Source: Xanthobacteraceae bacterium (GTDB taxonomy: Bacteria; Pseudomonadota; Alphaproteobacteria; Rhizobiales; Xanthobacteraceae). From it: a stretch of 5,662 nucleotides of DNA. Where the stretch lies: assembly GCA_030037185.1 (NCBI GenBank), contig JASHRR010000741.1:1-5662 (forward strand), written 5' to 3'. The position numbers and the translations under genes are program-made. Shown here piece by piece: positions 1 through 5,662 of this stretch (within the stretch, counting starts at the first letter, position 1; each line of letters starts with the position of its first letter). A model generated the notes under the pieces. That model searched no databases, was not told where the DNA came from, and saw only the letters and a list, made by a program, of their open reading frames with translations.

Positions 1-147
1 AGGAAGCGCAACTTCGTAGGTCAGCACTTCTGGGCCAGGGGTTACGTTGTCTCCACCGTCGGACGGGACCAAGAACTGATACGGGAATACATCAAGAAGC
101 AGGAAGCGGAGGACACACGTTTGGAGCACTTGAACCTGTGGCGATGA
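1..147 (+). CDS. tnpA: IS200/IS605-family Y1 transposase TnpA, C-terminal fragment (5' end outside window)
   Basis: The first 48 codons of the window, read from base 1 to a TGA at 145-147, encode the end of an IS200-like TnpA. The stretch GQHFWARGYVVSTVGRD matches the conserved block before the last helix of this family. It is followed by REYIKKQEAED and the typical ending LEHLNLW. The family's proteins are small HUH-superfamily nucleases that cut and rejoin single-stranded DNA. The tyrosine in REYIKKQ is at the position of the catalytic tyrosine, and the glutamine four residues later matches the conserved helix-D glutamine known from IS608 TnpA. The HUH motif lies upstream, outside the window, so activity cannot be judged. 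The visible part has no stop or frameshift. No tnpB follows; a hairpin-bearing IS end comes next. Confidence 0.9.
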   Translation, partial: RKRNFVGQHFWARGYVVSTVGRDQELIREYIKKQEAEDTRLEHLNLWR

Positions 148-218
148 GTTGCCGCCTTTAGGCGGCTCCTGCAAACCGGGTCCGCGTCAGCGACCCCACA
201 GCCGCTTTGAGCAACTCA
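145..218 (+). other. Nested inverted repeats between tnpA stop and IS end (possible structured RNA)
   Basis: TGAGTTGC (145-152, overlapping the tnpA stop codon) is perfectly complementary to GCAACTCA (211-218). Inside it, GCGGCT (162-167) pairs with AGCCGC (200-205). Inside that, GGGTCCGC (178-185) pairs with GCGACCC (190-196) with one bulged C, closing a GTCA loop. A competing local hairpin, GCCGCC-TTTA-GGCGGC (151-166), uses bases from both outer stems, so the two folds exclude each other. This is direct sequence evidence for structure. Whether it acts as RNA or as single-stranded DNA for the transposase is unknown. Confidence 0.45.
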
Positions 219-228
219 CAAATTAAAG

Positions 229-247
229 CCACCGGCTTTGCCGGTGG
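229..247 (+). repeat. Probable right-end hairpin of the IS200/IS605 element
   Basis: CCACCGG (229-235) pairs perfectly with CCGGTGG (241-247) around the 5-base loop CTTTG. Y1 transposases recognise such subterminal imperfect hairpins as single-stranded DNA and cleave a short distance 3' of the right-end hairpin. The position, 82 bases after the tnpA stop, fits. The hairpin lacks a clean following T-run, so a plain intrinsic terminator is less likely. Confidence 0.7.
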
Positions 248-260
248 ATACTTACTTCCC

Positions 261-789
261 TCCGGGCCGCGATCGCCGGGCTTCAACCGAAGCTCTCTTA
301 TGGCCAATCGAAAGGCGCCGCCCTTACGCCCTTGACAACATTGTTTGGGGCGGTGCCGATGGATCACGGTTCGCTTCTGCGCCGTTGCCCTTGGGGTCAG
401 CGCCATAATCTGCTGGCGGCTCGCCCGGTACATTCAGTGCGTCCGTGGCCAAGCTGCAGGCAACCGCACGAGCGTTTGCGTGTGGCCCGGACAGTGCGCT
501 GCCGTCACCTCATTGGGAGCCCAATCGCACCCATAACGCCAGTAGCGAGCATTGGTCGAGGGTCCCCAGCCTGCCATCCAGTGCAAACCACTGCACGAGG
601 GGATCGGGCAGTGGTCGTCCATCAGGTCTGCCCGACGCATCCTAGATGTCGACCAATGGACGCTCGCGTGTCAAGCTTTCACGGCAAGCGTTCAGTCGGG
701 CGAGATCGCCATCGTGCAGCGCGGCGGTCGCAATATAGAGTATCTCCCGGGAGCGATATCCTGGCCAGCCGCAATGGAAGAAAATGTAT
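261..789. other. Gene-poor stretch; no intact gene recognised
   Basis: No open frame here has a recognisable domain, a good ribosome binding site and coding-like codon use together. The best candidate for a relic is a minus-strand frame running from 791 to a TAA at 324-326. It is interrupted by a TAG at 642-644 and a TGA at 510-512. Its first 49 codons, containing ATAALHDGDLARL, look protein-like, but I cannot name the family. A plus-strand frame covering about 552-790 also looks partly protein-like. The region lies just downstream of the response regulator, where a cognate histidine kinase is often found, but I see no H-box, N-box or G-box motif. Confidence 0.4.
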
Positions 790-1509
790 TCACCGCGGCC
801 TCGTGCTGCACGTCAGCACGTAGCCAGCGCCTCGGATGTTACGTATCTCGACGCCGGTGCACTTCCGCTCGCCGAGTTTGCGCCGCAAGTTGCTGATGTG
901 CGTATCGATGCTGCGGTCGCCGGGGGTCAGTTTGCGCCCGAGCACGCGTTCGGTCAGAAGTTCGCGAGATCGCGTTCGGCCCGGCGCGCGCATCAAGAGC
1001 TCGAGCACGCGGAACTCCGCTCCGGTTAAGCGCAATGCACGCCCCTCGACCGATCCATCCTGGTCAGCGGCGTTCAGCCTCAAGTCGCCCAGGACAATGT
1101 CGAAACTTGCATACGCCGCGGCATCGACGGTGCGTCGGAGCACGGCACGCATGCGCGCCAATAGCTCCTTCGGATTGAACGGTTTCGGGAGGTAGTCGTC
1201 AGCTCCGAGCTCGAATCCGAGGATCCGGTCGTCGTCCGCTCCTCGCGCCGTGAGCATGATCACCGGCACGGACCGGGTGCGGCGCAGCGTTCGCAAAACA
1301 TCGAGACCGTTCAGCGAGGGCAGCATCACATCGAGGATGACGAGATCAAAGTTCTCCTTCTCGGCCAGCCTCAACGCCGAGCGGCCGTCGACCGCGGTTA
1401 TCACGCTGAATGCCTCGGTCGACAGATATTCGGTCAACATCTGACCAAGTTCGAAATCGTCATCGACGAGCAAGACCGATGCAGGGGCCATACCGACCGG
1501 ATCGAACAT
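790..1509 (-). CDS. OmpR-family two-component response regulator, CpxR-like
   Basis: This 239-residue protein is a DNA-binding response regulator of full family length. The receiver domain spans about residues 10-125. It has the acidic cluster D16-D18, the phosphoacceptor D60 in LVILDVMLP, the switch threonine T87 in VIMLTARG, and the conserved lysine K109 in GADDYLPKPF. A winged-helix domain fills about residues 135-235. Its recognition helix is in DRSIDTHISNLRRKLG and its wing in IRNIRGAGYVL. The receiver and the segment VLGRKLTPGDRSID closely follow the CpxR pattern as I remember it, so a role in an envelope or metal stress response is plausible but inferred. The ATG at 1507-1509 has AAGGA only one base upstream, which is tight. 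The ATG of residue 7 (1489-1491) is an alternative start with a weaker site. The gene is divergent from the multicopper oxidase at 2094, and no sensor kinase follows it. Confidence 0.92.
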   Translation of the reverse strand: MFDPVGMAPASVLLVDDDFELGQMLTEYLSTEAFSVITAVDGRSALRLAEKENFDLVILDVMLPSLNGLDVLRTLRRTRSVPVIMLTARGADDDRILGFELGADDYLPKPFNPKELLARMRAVLRRTVDAAAYASFDIVLGDLRLNAADQDGSVEGRALRLTGAEFRVLELLMRAPGRTRSRELLTERVLGRKLTPGDRSIDTHISNLRRKLGERKCTGVEIRNIRGAGYVLTCSTRPR

Positions 1510-1515
1510 TTCCTT

Positions 1516-1530
1516 GGCGGCATACGCCGC
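1516..1530 (-). promoter_or_regulatory. Small hairpin abutting the response regulator's ribosome binding site
   Basis: On the minus strand GCGGC and GCCGC (1526-1530 and 1517-1521) pair around the loop GTAT. After one mismatched pair at 1516/1531, two more A/T pairs can extend the stem toward 1514-1515, into the AAGGA (1511-1515) that precedes the start codon. It could hinder ribosome access in the mRNA, but a 5-bp core stem in GC-rich DNA can arise by chance. Confidence 0.25.
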
Positions 1531-2080
1531 AAACGCAGCGGAGGCGGGCGCCGCGCAGTCACCTGAACCGACGGCACTGTAAGAAATTTTGAACCATTAA
1601 CCGGCGTCGCGCAAGGAGAATGGTCCATGCGGCCTTGGCGGCGGCCGCGACCTCGTGCGACGAACTGGGCGTGGCCGACACCTTCACGCTACCGTTCGGA
1701 TAGCCGGCCAGCGCGACTGTTGCCCCGATGGCCTGACGGTATCGGTGATTGCCATTTCAAGGCTCTCAGGATGGTTACGGATTTCGATGTCGCGTTTCGT
1801 CTCCGTTCTCGGAGAGGGAGACAAGGCGCGAATTGACTGGGGTCGGTCGGCTGGCCGTCATTACGGCGATGATCGATCGAAGCAGATGTTCCCCGAATCT
1901 GGGGGCGAGCTGGATCGCGGAAACAGCCAGCAACCTCGCTGAAAGGAACGCGCGGTTTCGCGTGGAGTTCTTCTGCGGGCTCTGCCGACCTGCCGGGCTA
2001 CTGTCGCTCTGGTTTGGGCGTTCTCCGTCCGATACCACGTCGGCAAAACAACCTAGCATCACTTTCTGGGGCGCAACTAC

Positions 2081-2085
2081 AGGAA
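2081..2085 (+). promoter_or_regulatory. Ribosome binding site fixing the multicopper oxidase start
   Basis: AGGAA lies 8 bases before the ATG at 2094. The protein from this ATG begins directly with a twin-arginine signal peptide, which together with the site argues strongly for this start over the upstream in-frame TTG at 1749. Confidence 0.7.
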
Positions 2086-2093
2086 CGAAACCG

Positions 2094-3545
2094 ATGCCTA
2101 TCGATCGCCGGTCCTTGCTCAAGTATGCCGCTGCGGTTCCTGCCGCAGCCATGTCGCCTGGCCCCGCGGGGGCCGGCGACAACCAAACCAGTGCCGGAAA
2201 AGCCGATTACACGCTGCGCATTGCGACCGGACTCGTGGAGCTGTCGCCGCAACATATCGTATCGACGACACTTTATAACGGCCAATTCCCCGGACCGCTC
2301 ATCCGGTTCAAGGAAGGCCAGCGGGTCGTGGTGGACATCTATAATGACACGGACACGCCCGAGCTGGTTCATTGGCACGGGCAGATGATCCCGAGCGATG
2401 TCGACGGCGCGTCCGAGGAAGGCTCGCCTTTCGTTCCGGCCCGTGGCATGCGTCAGATTGCCTTTGTGCCCAAACCCGCGGGCCTTCGTTTCGTGCATAC
2501 GCATGTCGTAGCCGGCAATGATCTCAGCCGCGGCACGTACAGCGGGCAGGCCGCACCGGTCTACATCGAGCCGGCGAGCGACCCTGGTGCCTATGACCGC
2601 GAGGTCTTCCTGATATTAAAGGAGTTCGAGCCATCGTTCAGTCGCGGCGGCGACATGGCGGAGAATGCCCTCGTCGGAACACCGAACAAAGCGCTGCAGG
2701 AGATGGGAGAGAAAGCGGACAAAGAGTTCAAGGGTCCGAAAGGTTTTGAGGTCGGCTACGAGCTCTTCAGCATCAACGGAAGGATGCTGGGCCAAGGCGA
2801 GCCTATCCGCGTGAAGCAGGGCGAGCGGGTGCTGTTTCACGTGCTCAATGCGAGCGCAACGGAAATCCGCAGCCTGGCGCTGCCCGGACACGTGTTCCGT
2901 ATTGTGGCGCTCGATGGCAATCCGGTCCCCACGCCTGCCAATGTGCCGCTTCTTTGGCTCGGCACCGCCGAGCGCGTCTCGGCGATCGTCGATATGAATC
3001 ATCCTGGCGTTTGGGTGATAGGCGATCTCGCCGACGAGGATCGTCGACGCGGCCTGGGCATCGTCGTCGAATACGCAGGGCGCAGCGGCAAACCGCAGTG
3101 GATCAAACCGAAGCCGTTTCGTTGGGACTATACCGTGTTCGGCGGGCCGGCCGCCCCACCGACGCCCGACGAGACGACTGAGATCACCATCCTCAAGCAG
3201 AATGGCGCCGCGCACGGCTTCAATCGCTGGACGCTCAATGGCGAGGCGTTCTCGATGGAGACGATGAAGCCCATGTACATTGTGCATCAGGGTGGCCGGT
3301 ACCGGCTCCGATTCCGCAATGCCAGTGACGACATTCATCCGCTTCATCTACACCGCCACAGTTTCGAGGTGACGCGGGTTGGCGGCAAGCCGACCATGGG
3401 GGTGATGAAGGATGTCGTGATGCTGGGTGGGTTTCAGGAAATGGAGTTCGACTTCGTTGCCGATAATCCTGGCCTGACGCTGTTCCACTGTCACCAGCAA
3501 CTGCATATGGATTACGGCTTTATGGCGCTGTTCAACTATGCGTAG
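2094..3545 (+). CDS. Tat-exported multicopper oxidase (laccase-like, three cupredoxin domains)
   Basis: This 483-residue enzyme is predicted to oxidise a phenolic, amine or metal substrate and reduce O2 to water in the periplasm. The N-terminus has a twin-arginine motif (R5-R6 in DRRSLLK), a short Ala-rich core and a likely cleavage site after AGA (about residue 27). Three cupredoxin domains follow at about 35-160, 170-325 and 345-483. All four copper motifs are present: HWHG (H93, H95), HTH (H135, H137), HPLHLH (H415, H418, H420) and HCHQQLH (H465, C466, H467, H471). By family rules the type 1 copper is held by H415, C466 and H471. The axial position five residues after H471 is F476 rather than methionine, although M477 is next to it. 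There is no methionine-rich insert of the CueO kind. The gene stands alone, divergent from the response regulator and convergent with the MFS relic. The natural substrate cannot be told from sequence. Confidence 0.93.
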   Translation: MPIDRRSLLKYAAAVPAAAMSPGPAGAGDNQTSAGKADYTLRIATGLVELSPQHIVSTTLYNGQFPGPLIRFKEGQRVVVDIYNDTDTPELVHWHGQMIPSDVDGASEEGSPFVPARGMRQIAFVPKPAGLRFVHTHVVAGNDLSRGTYSGQAAPVYIEPASDPGAYDREVFLILKEFEPSFSRGGDMAENALVGTPNKALQEMGEKADKEFKGPKGFEVGYELFSINGRMLGQGEPIRVKQGERVLFHVLNASATEIRSLALPGHVFRIVALDGNPVPTPANVPLLWLGTAERVSAIVDMNHPGVWVIGDLADEDRRRGLGIVVEYAGRSGKPQWIKPKPFRWDYTVFGGPAAPPTPDETTEITILKQNGAAHGFNRWTLNGEAFSMETMKPMYIVHQGGRYRLRFRNASDDIHPLHLHRHSFEVTRVGGKPTMGVMKDVVMLGGFQEMEFDFVADNPGLTLFHCHQQLHMDYGFMALFNYA

Positions 3546-3659
3546 GCGGTTTTGTGAGTTGATGTAGCGCCAAGATTCACGCGCGACGTTGCGCGCGCCG
3601 TCACGATGACGTCCCCTATGGCCGCCGAAGCCCGCTGACTGAAATATACGTATGCTCAC

Positions 3660-4438
3660 CTATCCTGGACGTTCGATGTTGCTCAGCGTGGGAAAGAGCT
3701 TCACCCATAATAGCGCCACACCGATCGAACCAAGACCGCAGATGAGGGCTGCTGGCACGACGCCGAACAAAGCTGCCGTAACGCCGCTCTCGAATTCGCC
3801 GAGCTGACACGACGTATTGACGAGGAGGAGGTTCTTTTCCGCCCCGACCCTCCGGTGCATCTCGTCCGGCGCCATCAATTGCACGAGCGCTATGCGAATG
3901 GCCATGCTGACGGCGTCCCGCTGCGCCGAGAACGGTCACGGCGAGGATCGAAAGCCAGCCAAAAAAACGCGCGTCGCCAGGCCGAAGAGATGACCGCCTG
4001 ATGGTCGCGACTTGAACTGCAGCCGTCGACGTCGCTGTCGCTCTGGACTTGGGTAGGAGCGCGGCCGATGCCGGACTTTCAAAGGCGATGAGCGCCCGGG
4101 ACCGCAACGGCTGCGAAAATGTCCGGCACCAGCCGGCTAGCTGCCCCAAGCCAGGACAAGCCGTGGTCAGACCGCGATGATTCTGGGGCGTGCATAATAC
4201 GCGTGCGATCGAAGCGACCCGCGGCGTGTGCGGCGATGAAGATCAGCGCTGCCGTCCGCCCGAATTGCATTAAGCCGATCAGGCCGAGAGCAAGTGCACC
4301 ATTCGTCAACGCATAGATCTGCCAGCCGACTGCGATGGCGGCGATCTGGTGGGACAACTCGGAAAGCGTATGAGCCCAAAAGTAAAACGCCAACGGCCGA
4401 TGACGAAATAGAGCCGCAAAGCGTGGCGAACAGGACAT
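3660..4438 (-). pseudogene. Decayed MFS exporter gene (EntS/MFS_3-like)
   Basis: Three reading frames in order rebuild one transporter. Block A starts at the ATG at 4436-4438 and contains RHRPLAFYFWA and AVGWQIYALTNGALALGLIGLMQF, typical of transmembrane helices 1-2 in this group, then GRFDRTRIM, the helix 2-3 loop. It continues to DIFAAVAVPGA near 4095, where the frame changes. Block B (about 4095-3920) reads FESPASAALLP and STAAVQVATI, and then jumps to WLSILAVTVLGAA. The central part of the transporter is missing at about 3960-4005. A second frame change near 3915-3925 leads to block C, from DAVSMAIR through LVQLMAPDEMHRRVGA and QLGEFESGVTAALFG to the TAG at 3660-3662. This is the normal C-terminus. 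The remnant is about 260 codons against roughly 400-420 for the family, so it cannot make a working transporter. A sequencing error cannot explain the internal deletion. Confidence 0.85.
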
Positions 4439-4719
4439 TGCTCATGCACGATATCACAAGGCAGAAAAGCAATAATGTTTGCCGTTACGTTTTCCGCGGA
4501 TACGGCTATCCACCAGTGCACGGCAGCGGGCGGCCAGCGCTGGCCAGCTTCCTGGTTAAAACGCGGATGCCAAGCTGCGACTGGCAAATCGACATAGCCA
4601 CCAGCGCATAGGAAGGCCGCCGCGTGGGTAGCGCGAGAATGTCAATTACCGCTAGTTCTCCGCGGCCAGCGAGCTATCCGACTAACCACCTTTTGAACCG
4701 CAGGGATACAGGGGATTGG
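4439..4719. other. Intergenic stretch between MFS relic and PQQ dehydrogenase gene
   Basis: These 281 bases lie downstream of the dehydrogenase and upstream of the transporter relic, both on the minus strand. I see no recognisable gene fragment, no convincing intrinsic terminator and no IS end. Short open frames here extend out of frame from the transporter relic and have no coding character. Confidence 0.4.
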
Positions 4720-5662
4720 CTATAGCCCGAACACGTACAGCACGGTCGCGTTGCGCTGTTCTCTGAGCTCGGGGATGTTGTCGGCTCGGCGCTTTGCGAG
4801 CGGGCTGCGCCCCGAGGCAATCGCCACATATTGCTTGCCGTCGAACTCGAAGGTCATCGGCGGCGCCGCGAAGGGGGAGCCGACATTGATCTTCCACAGC
4901 TCATCGAGCGTTGCGTCATCGAAGGCCGCCACGGTGCCATCGAATAAACCGAGGAACACCAAGCCGCCGCCGGTCGCAAGCGTGCCTGAAGTGTTTGGAT
5001 AGGGCAGATGCACGCTCTTCTTGATCTCCTGAGTCACCGGATCGACGGCGGTGAGGTTGCTTTCAAAACGCTCCTGCACGGTATTGCCGCCGTTCCAGCC
5101 GCGATCGGCGTTGTGCTTTGTGCGGTCGATCTCGACCGTCGTACAGCCCGTCAAGGCCGGGATGTAGATCAGCTTGGTCCTCGGGCTGTACGACGACGGC
5201 CAGTAATTGTTGCCTCCGAGGATCGACGGGCACACCTTCTTGAGCGGCTCGCCTGACACGATGTTGCCGACGCCGGCATAAGTCTGAATGTCTTTCGATG
5301 GGTCGTATTCGATCGGCCGGCCGGTCTTCTGGTCGATGCCGCGGGTCCAGTTGACCTCCGTGTACGGCTTGGCCCCGATGATCTGGCCGTTGTGCCGATC
5401 CATCGTGTAGAGATGTCCATTGCGCGCCGAATGCGTGATCAGCTTGCGCGGCTGCCCGGCAACCTCGCTGTCGATCATGATGTGGGTGCCGACCTCGTCA
5501 TAGTCCCACAGGTCGCCAGGCGTGTACTGGAAATACCAATTCATGTTCCCGGTGTCGGGGTCCCATGAAATCGCGCTGTTGGTGTAGAGATTGTCGCCCG
5601 GCCGGTAGAACGGATCGAACATCGGTACGGGATTGCCGGTGCCCCAGATCGTCTGGTTGGTG
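4720..5662 (-). CDS. PQQ-dependent methanol/ethanol-type dehydrogenase, C-terminal part (N-terminus outside window)
   Basis: The frame is open from the right edge to a TAG at 4720-4722, giving 313 visible residues, about half of a family member of roughly 600. These periplasmic eight-bladed propeller enzymes oxidise alcohols using PQQ bound with a metal and pass electrons to a cytochrome c. WGTGNP (visible residues 6-11) supplies the metal-binding asparagine of the family. RPGDN and the propeller docking motif SWDPDTGNMNW follow. GDLWDYDE (codons near 5514-5491) contains the catalytic aspartate (visible residue 53) and a second aspartate two residues on (55), the pattern linked to lanthanide use in XoxF, ExaF and PedH enzymes. 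RNGHLYTMDR and a C-terminal MTFEFDGKQYVAIASG are also typical. The usual WGG-type turn before LATAGG reads NTSGTLATGGG here. The protein ends at VLYVFGL with no fused haem domain. No partner cytochrome is visible. Confidence 0.93.
   Translation of the reverse strand, partial: TNQTIWGTGNPVPMFDPFYRPGDNLYTNSAISWDPDTGNMNWYFQYTPGDLWDYDEVGTHIMIDSEVAGQPRKLITHSARNGHLYTMDRHNGQIIGAKPYTEVNWTRGIDQKTGRPIEYDPSKDIQTYAGVGNIVSGEPLKKVCPSILGGNNYWPSSYSPRTKLIYIPALTGCTTVEIDRTKHNADRGWNGGNTVQERFESNLTAVDPVTQEIKKSVHLPYPNTSGTLATGGGLVFLGLFDGTVAAFDDATLDELWKINVGSPFAAPPMTFEFDGKQYVAIASGRSPLAKRRADNIPELREQRNATVLYVFGL

Larger units (their letters stand above)
1..260 (+). mobile_element. Right-hand part of an IS200/IS605-family insertion sequence
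   Basis: The TnpA C-terminus (1-147) is followed by about 80 bases of structured DNA and then a strong hairpin (229-247), the arrangement expected at the right end of an IS200-type element. These elements have no terminal inverted repeats and make no target duplication, so the outer boundary cannot be read directly. It should lie within roughly 20 bases after the hairpin, and 260 is only an estimate. The absence of tnpB between tnpA and the hairpin suggests an IS200-type, tnpA-only element, unless tnpB lies upstream of the window. Confidence 0.7.
1510..2093. other. Long divergent intergenic region between response regulator and multicopper oxidase
   Basis: These 584 bases separate two divergent genes and should contain both promoters. 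The most A+T-rich patch is about 1578-1602, likely promoter territory. It contains a direct repeat AACC-N3-AACC (1592-1602). I cannot assign -35 and -10 boxes with confidence. The oxidase frame stays open upstream to a TTG at 1749. That extension has no signal peptide or domain character, so it is treated as non-coding. A short ATG frame at 1620-1703 (27 codons) sits behind AAGGAG, but the spacing is only one base and the peptide is not recognisable. Confidence 0.5.

Noticed and set aside
158..433. Minus-strand open frame of 91 codons across the IS end
   Set aside because: It crosses the right-end hairpin and the structured region. Its protein-like residues are translations of inverted repeats, and it has no domain.
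332..823. Plus-strand open frame of 163 codons
   Set aside because: Arg/Pro/His-rich translation typical of a non-coding frame in G+C-rich DNA, with no recognisable motif and an overlap into the 3' end of the response regulator.
1749..2093. In-frame N-terminal extension of the multicopper oxidase from a TTG
   Set aside because: It would bury the twin-arginine signal peptide, its composition is unlike a domain, and a good AGGAA site precedes the ATG at 2094.
1775..2504. Two minus-strand frames opposite the start of the multicopper oxidase
   Set aside because: Antisense shadows of a clearly coding strand with complete copper motifs.
2616..3347. Minus-strand open frame of 243 codons opposite the oxidase
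   Set aside because: A long antisense frame caused by G+C-rich third positions. The plus strand carries the conserved copper motifs.
3580..3595. CGCGC / GCGCG inverted repeat after the multicopper oxidase as a terminator
   Set aside because: Only five base pairs of alternating GC with no T-run, so there is no support for an intrinsic terminator.
4306..4587. Minus-strand open frame upstream of and overlapping the transporter relic
   Set aside because: It runs out of frame with the MFS coding blocks, and its own translation has no recognisable segment.
5008..5256. Plus-strand open frame opposite the PQQ dehydrogenase
   Set aside because: Antisense shadow of conserved propeller coding sequence.
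1..5662. CRISPR array, tRNA or rRNA
   Set aside because: No regularly spaced repeats, cloverleaf-like sequence or rRNA signature was seen on either strand.

Overview
The window is GC-rich DNA (roughly 60% G+C) with alphaproteobacterial-style codon use. The decayed MFS transporter and the PQQ dehydrogenase resemble proteins I associate with Hyphomicrobiales (Bradyrhizobium-like organisms). That placement is inference from recalled family patterns, not from a search. The mix of an insertion-sequence end, a broken transporter and long gene-poor stretches points to an accessory or decaying region rather than tightly packed core genome.

Layout, left to right. (1) Positions 1-147 (+) hold the C-terminus of an IS200/IS605-type Y1 transposase (TnpA). 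It is followed by nested inverted repeats and a strong hairpin that is probably the right end of the element (about 229-247). (2) About 260-789 has no convincing intact gene. (3) 790-1509 (-) is an intact OmpR/CpxR-type response regulator. No sensor kinase is visible beside it; the place where one often lies is the gene-poor stretch and the IS end. (4) 1510-2093 is a long divergent intergenic region with a small hairpin next to the regulator's ribosome binding site. (5) 2094-3545 (+) is an intact, probably Tat-exported three-domain multicopper oxidase with all four copper-binding motifs. (6) 3660-4438 (-) is an MFS exporter pseudogene, recognisable from its N-terminus to its C-terminus but broken by at least two frame changes and a large internal deletion. 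(7) 4720-5662 (-) is the C-terminal half of a PQQ-dependent methanol/ethanol-type dehydrogenase, running off the right edge. It carries the Asp-Tyr-Asp arrangement associated with lanthanide-dependent enzymes.

Two intact periplasmic redox enzymes (the copper oxidase and the PQQ dehydrogenase) are separated by the transporter relic. The regulator is divergent from the copper oxidase and could control it, but no operator can be assigned with confidence. I see no undescribed multi-gene system. The most interesting points are the predicted lanthanide-type PQQ dehydrogenase, the phenylalanine at the axial type 1 copper position, and the structured DNA/RNA element after the transposase gene.
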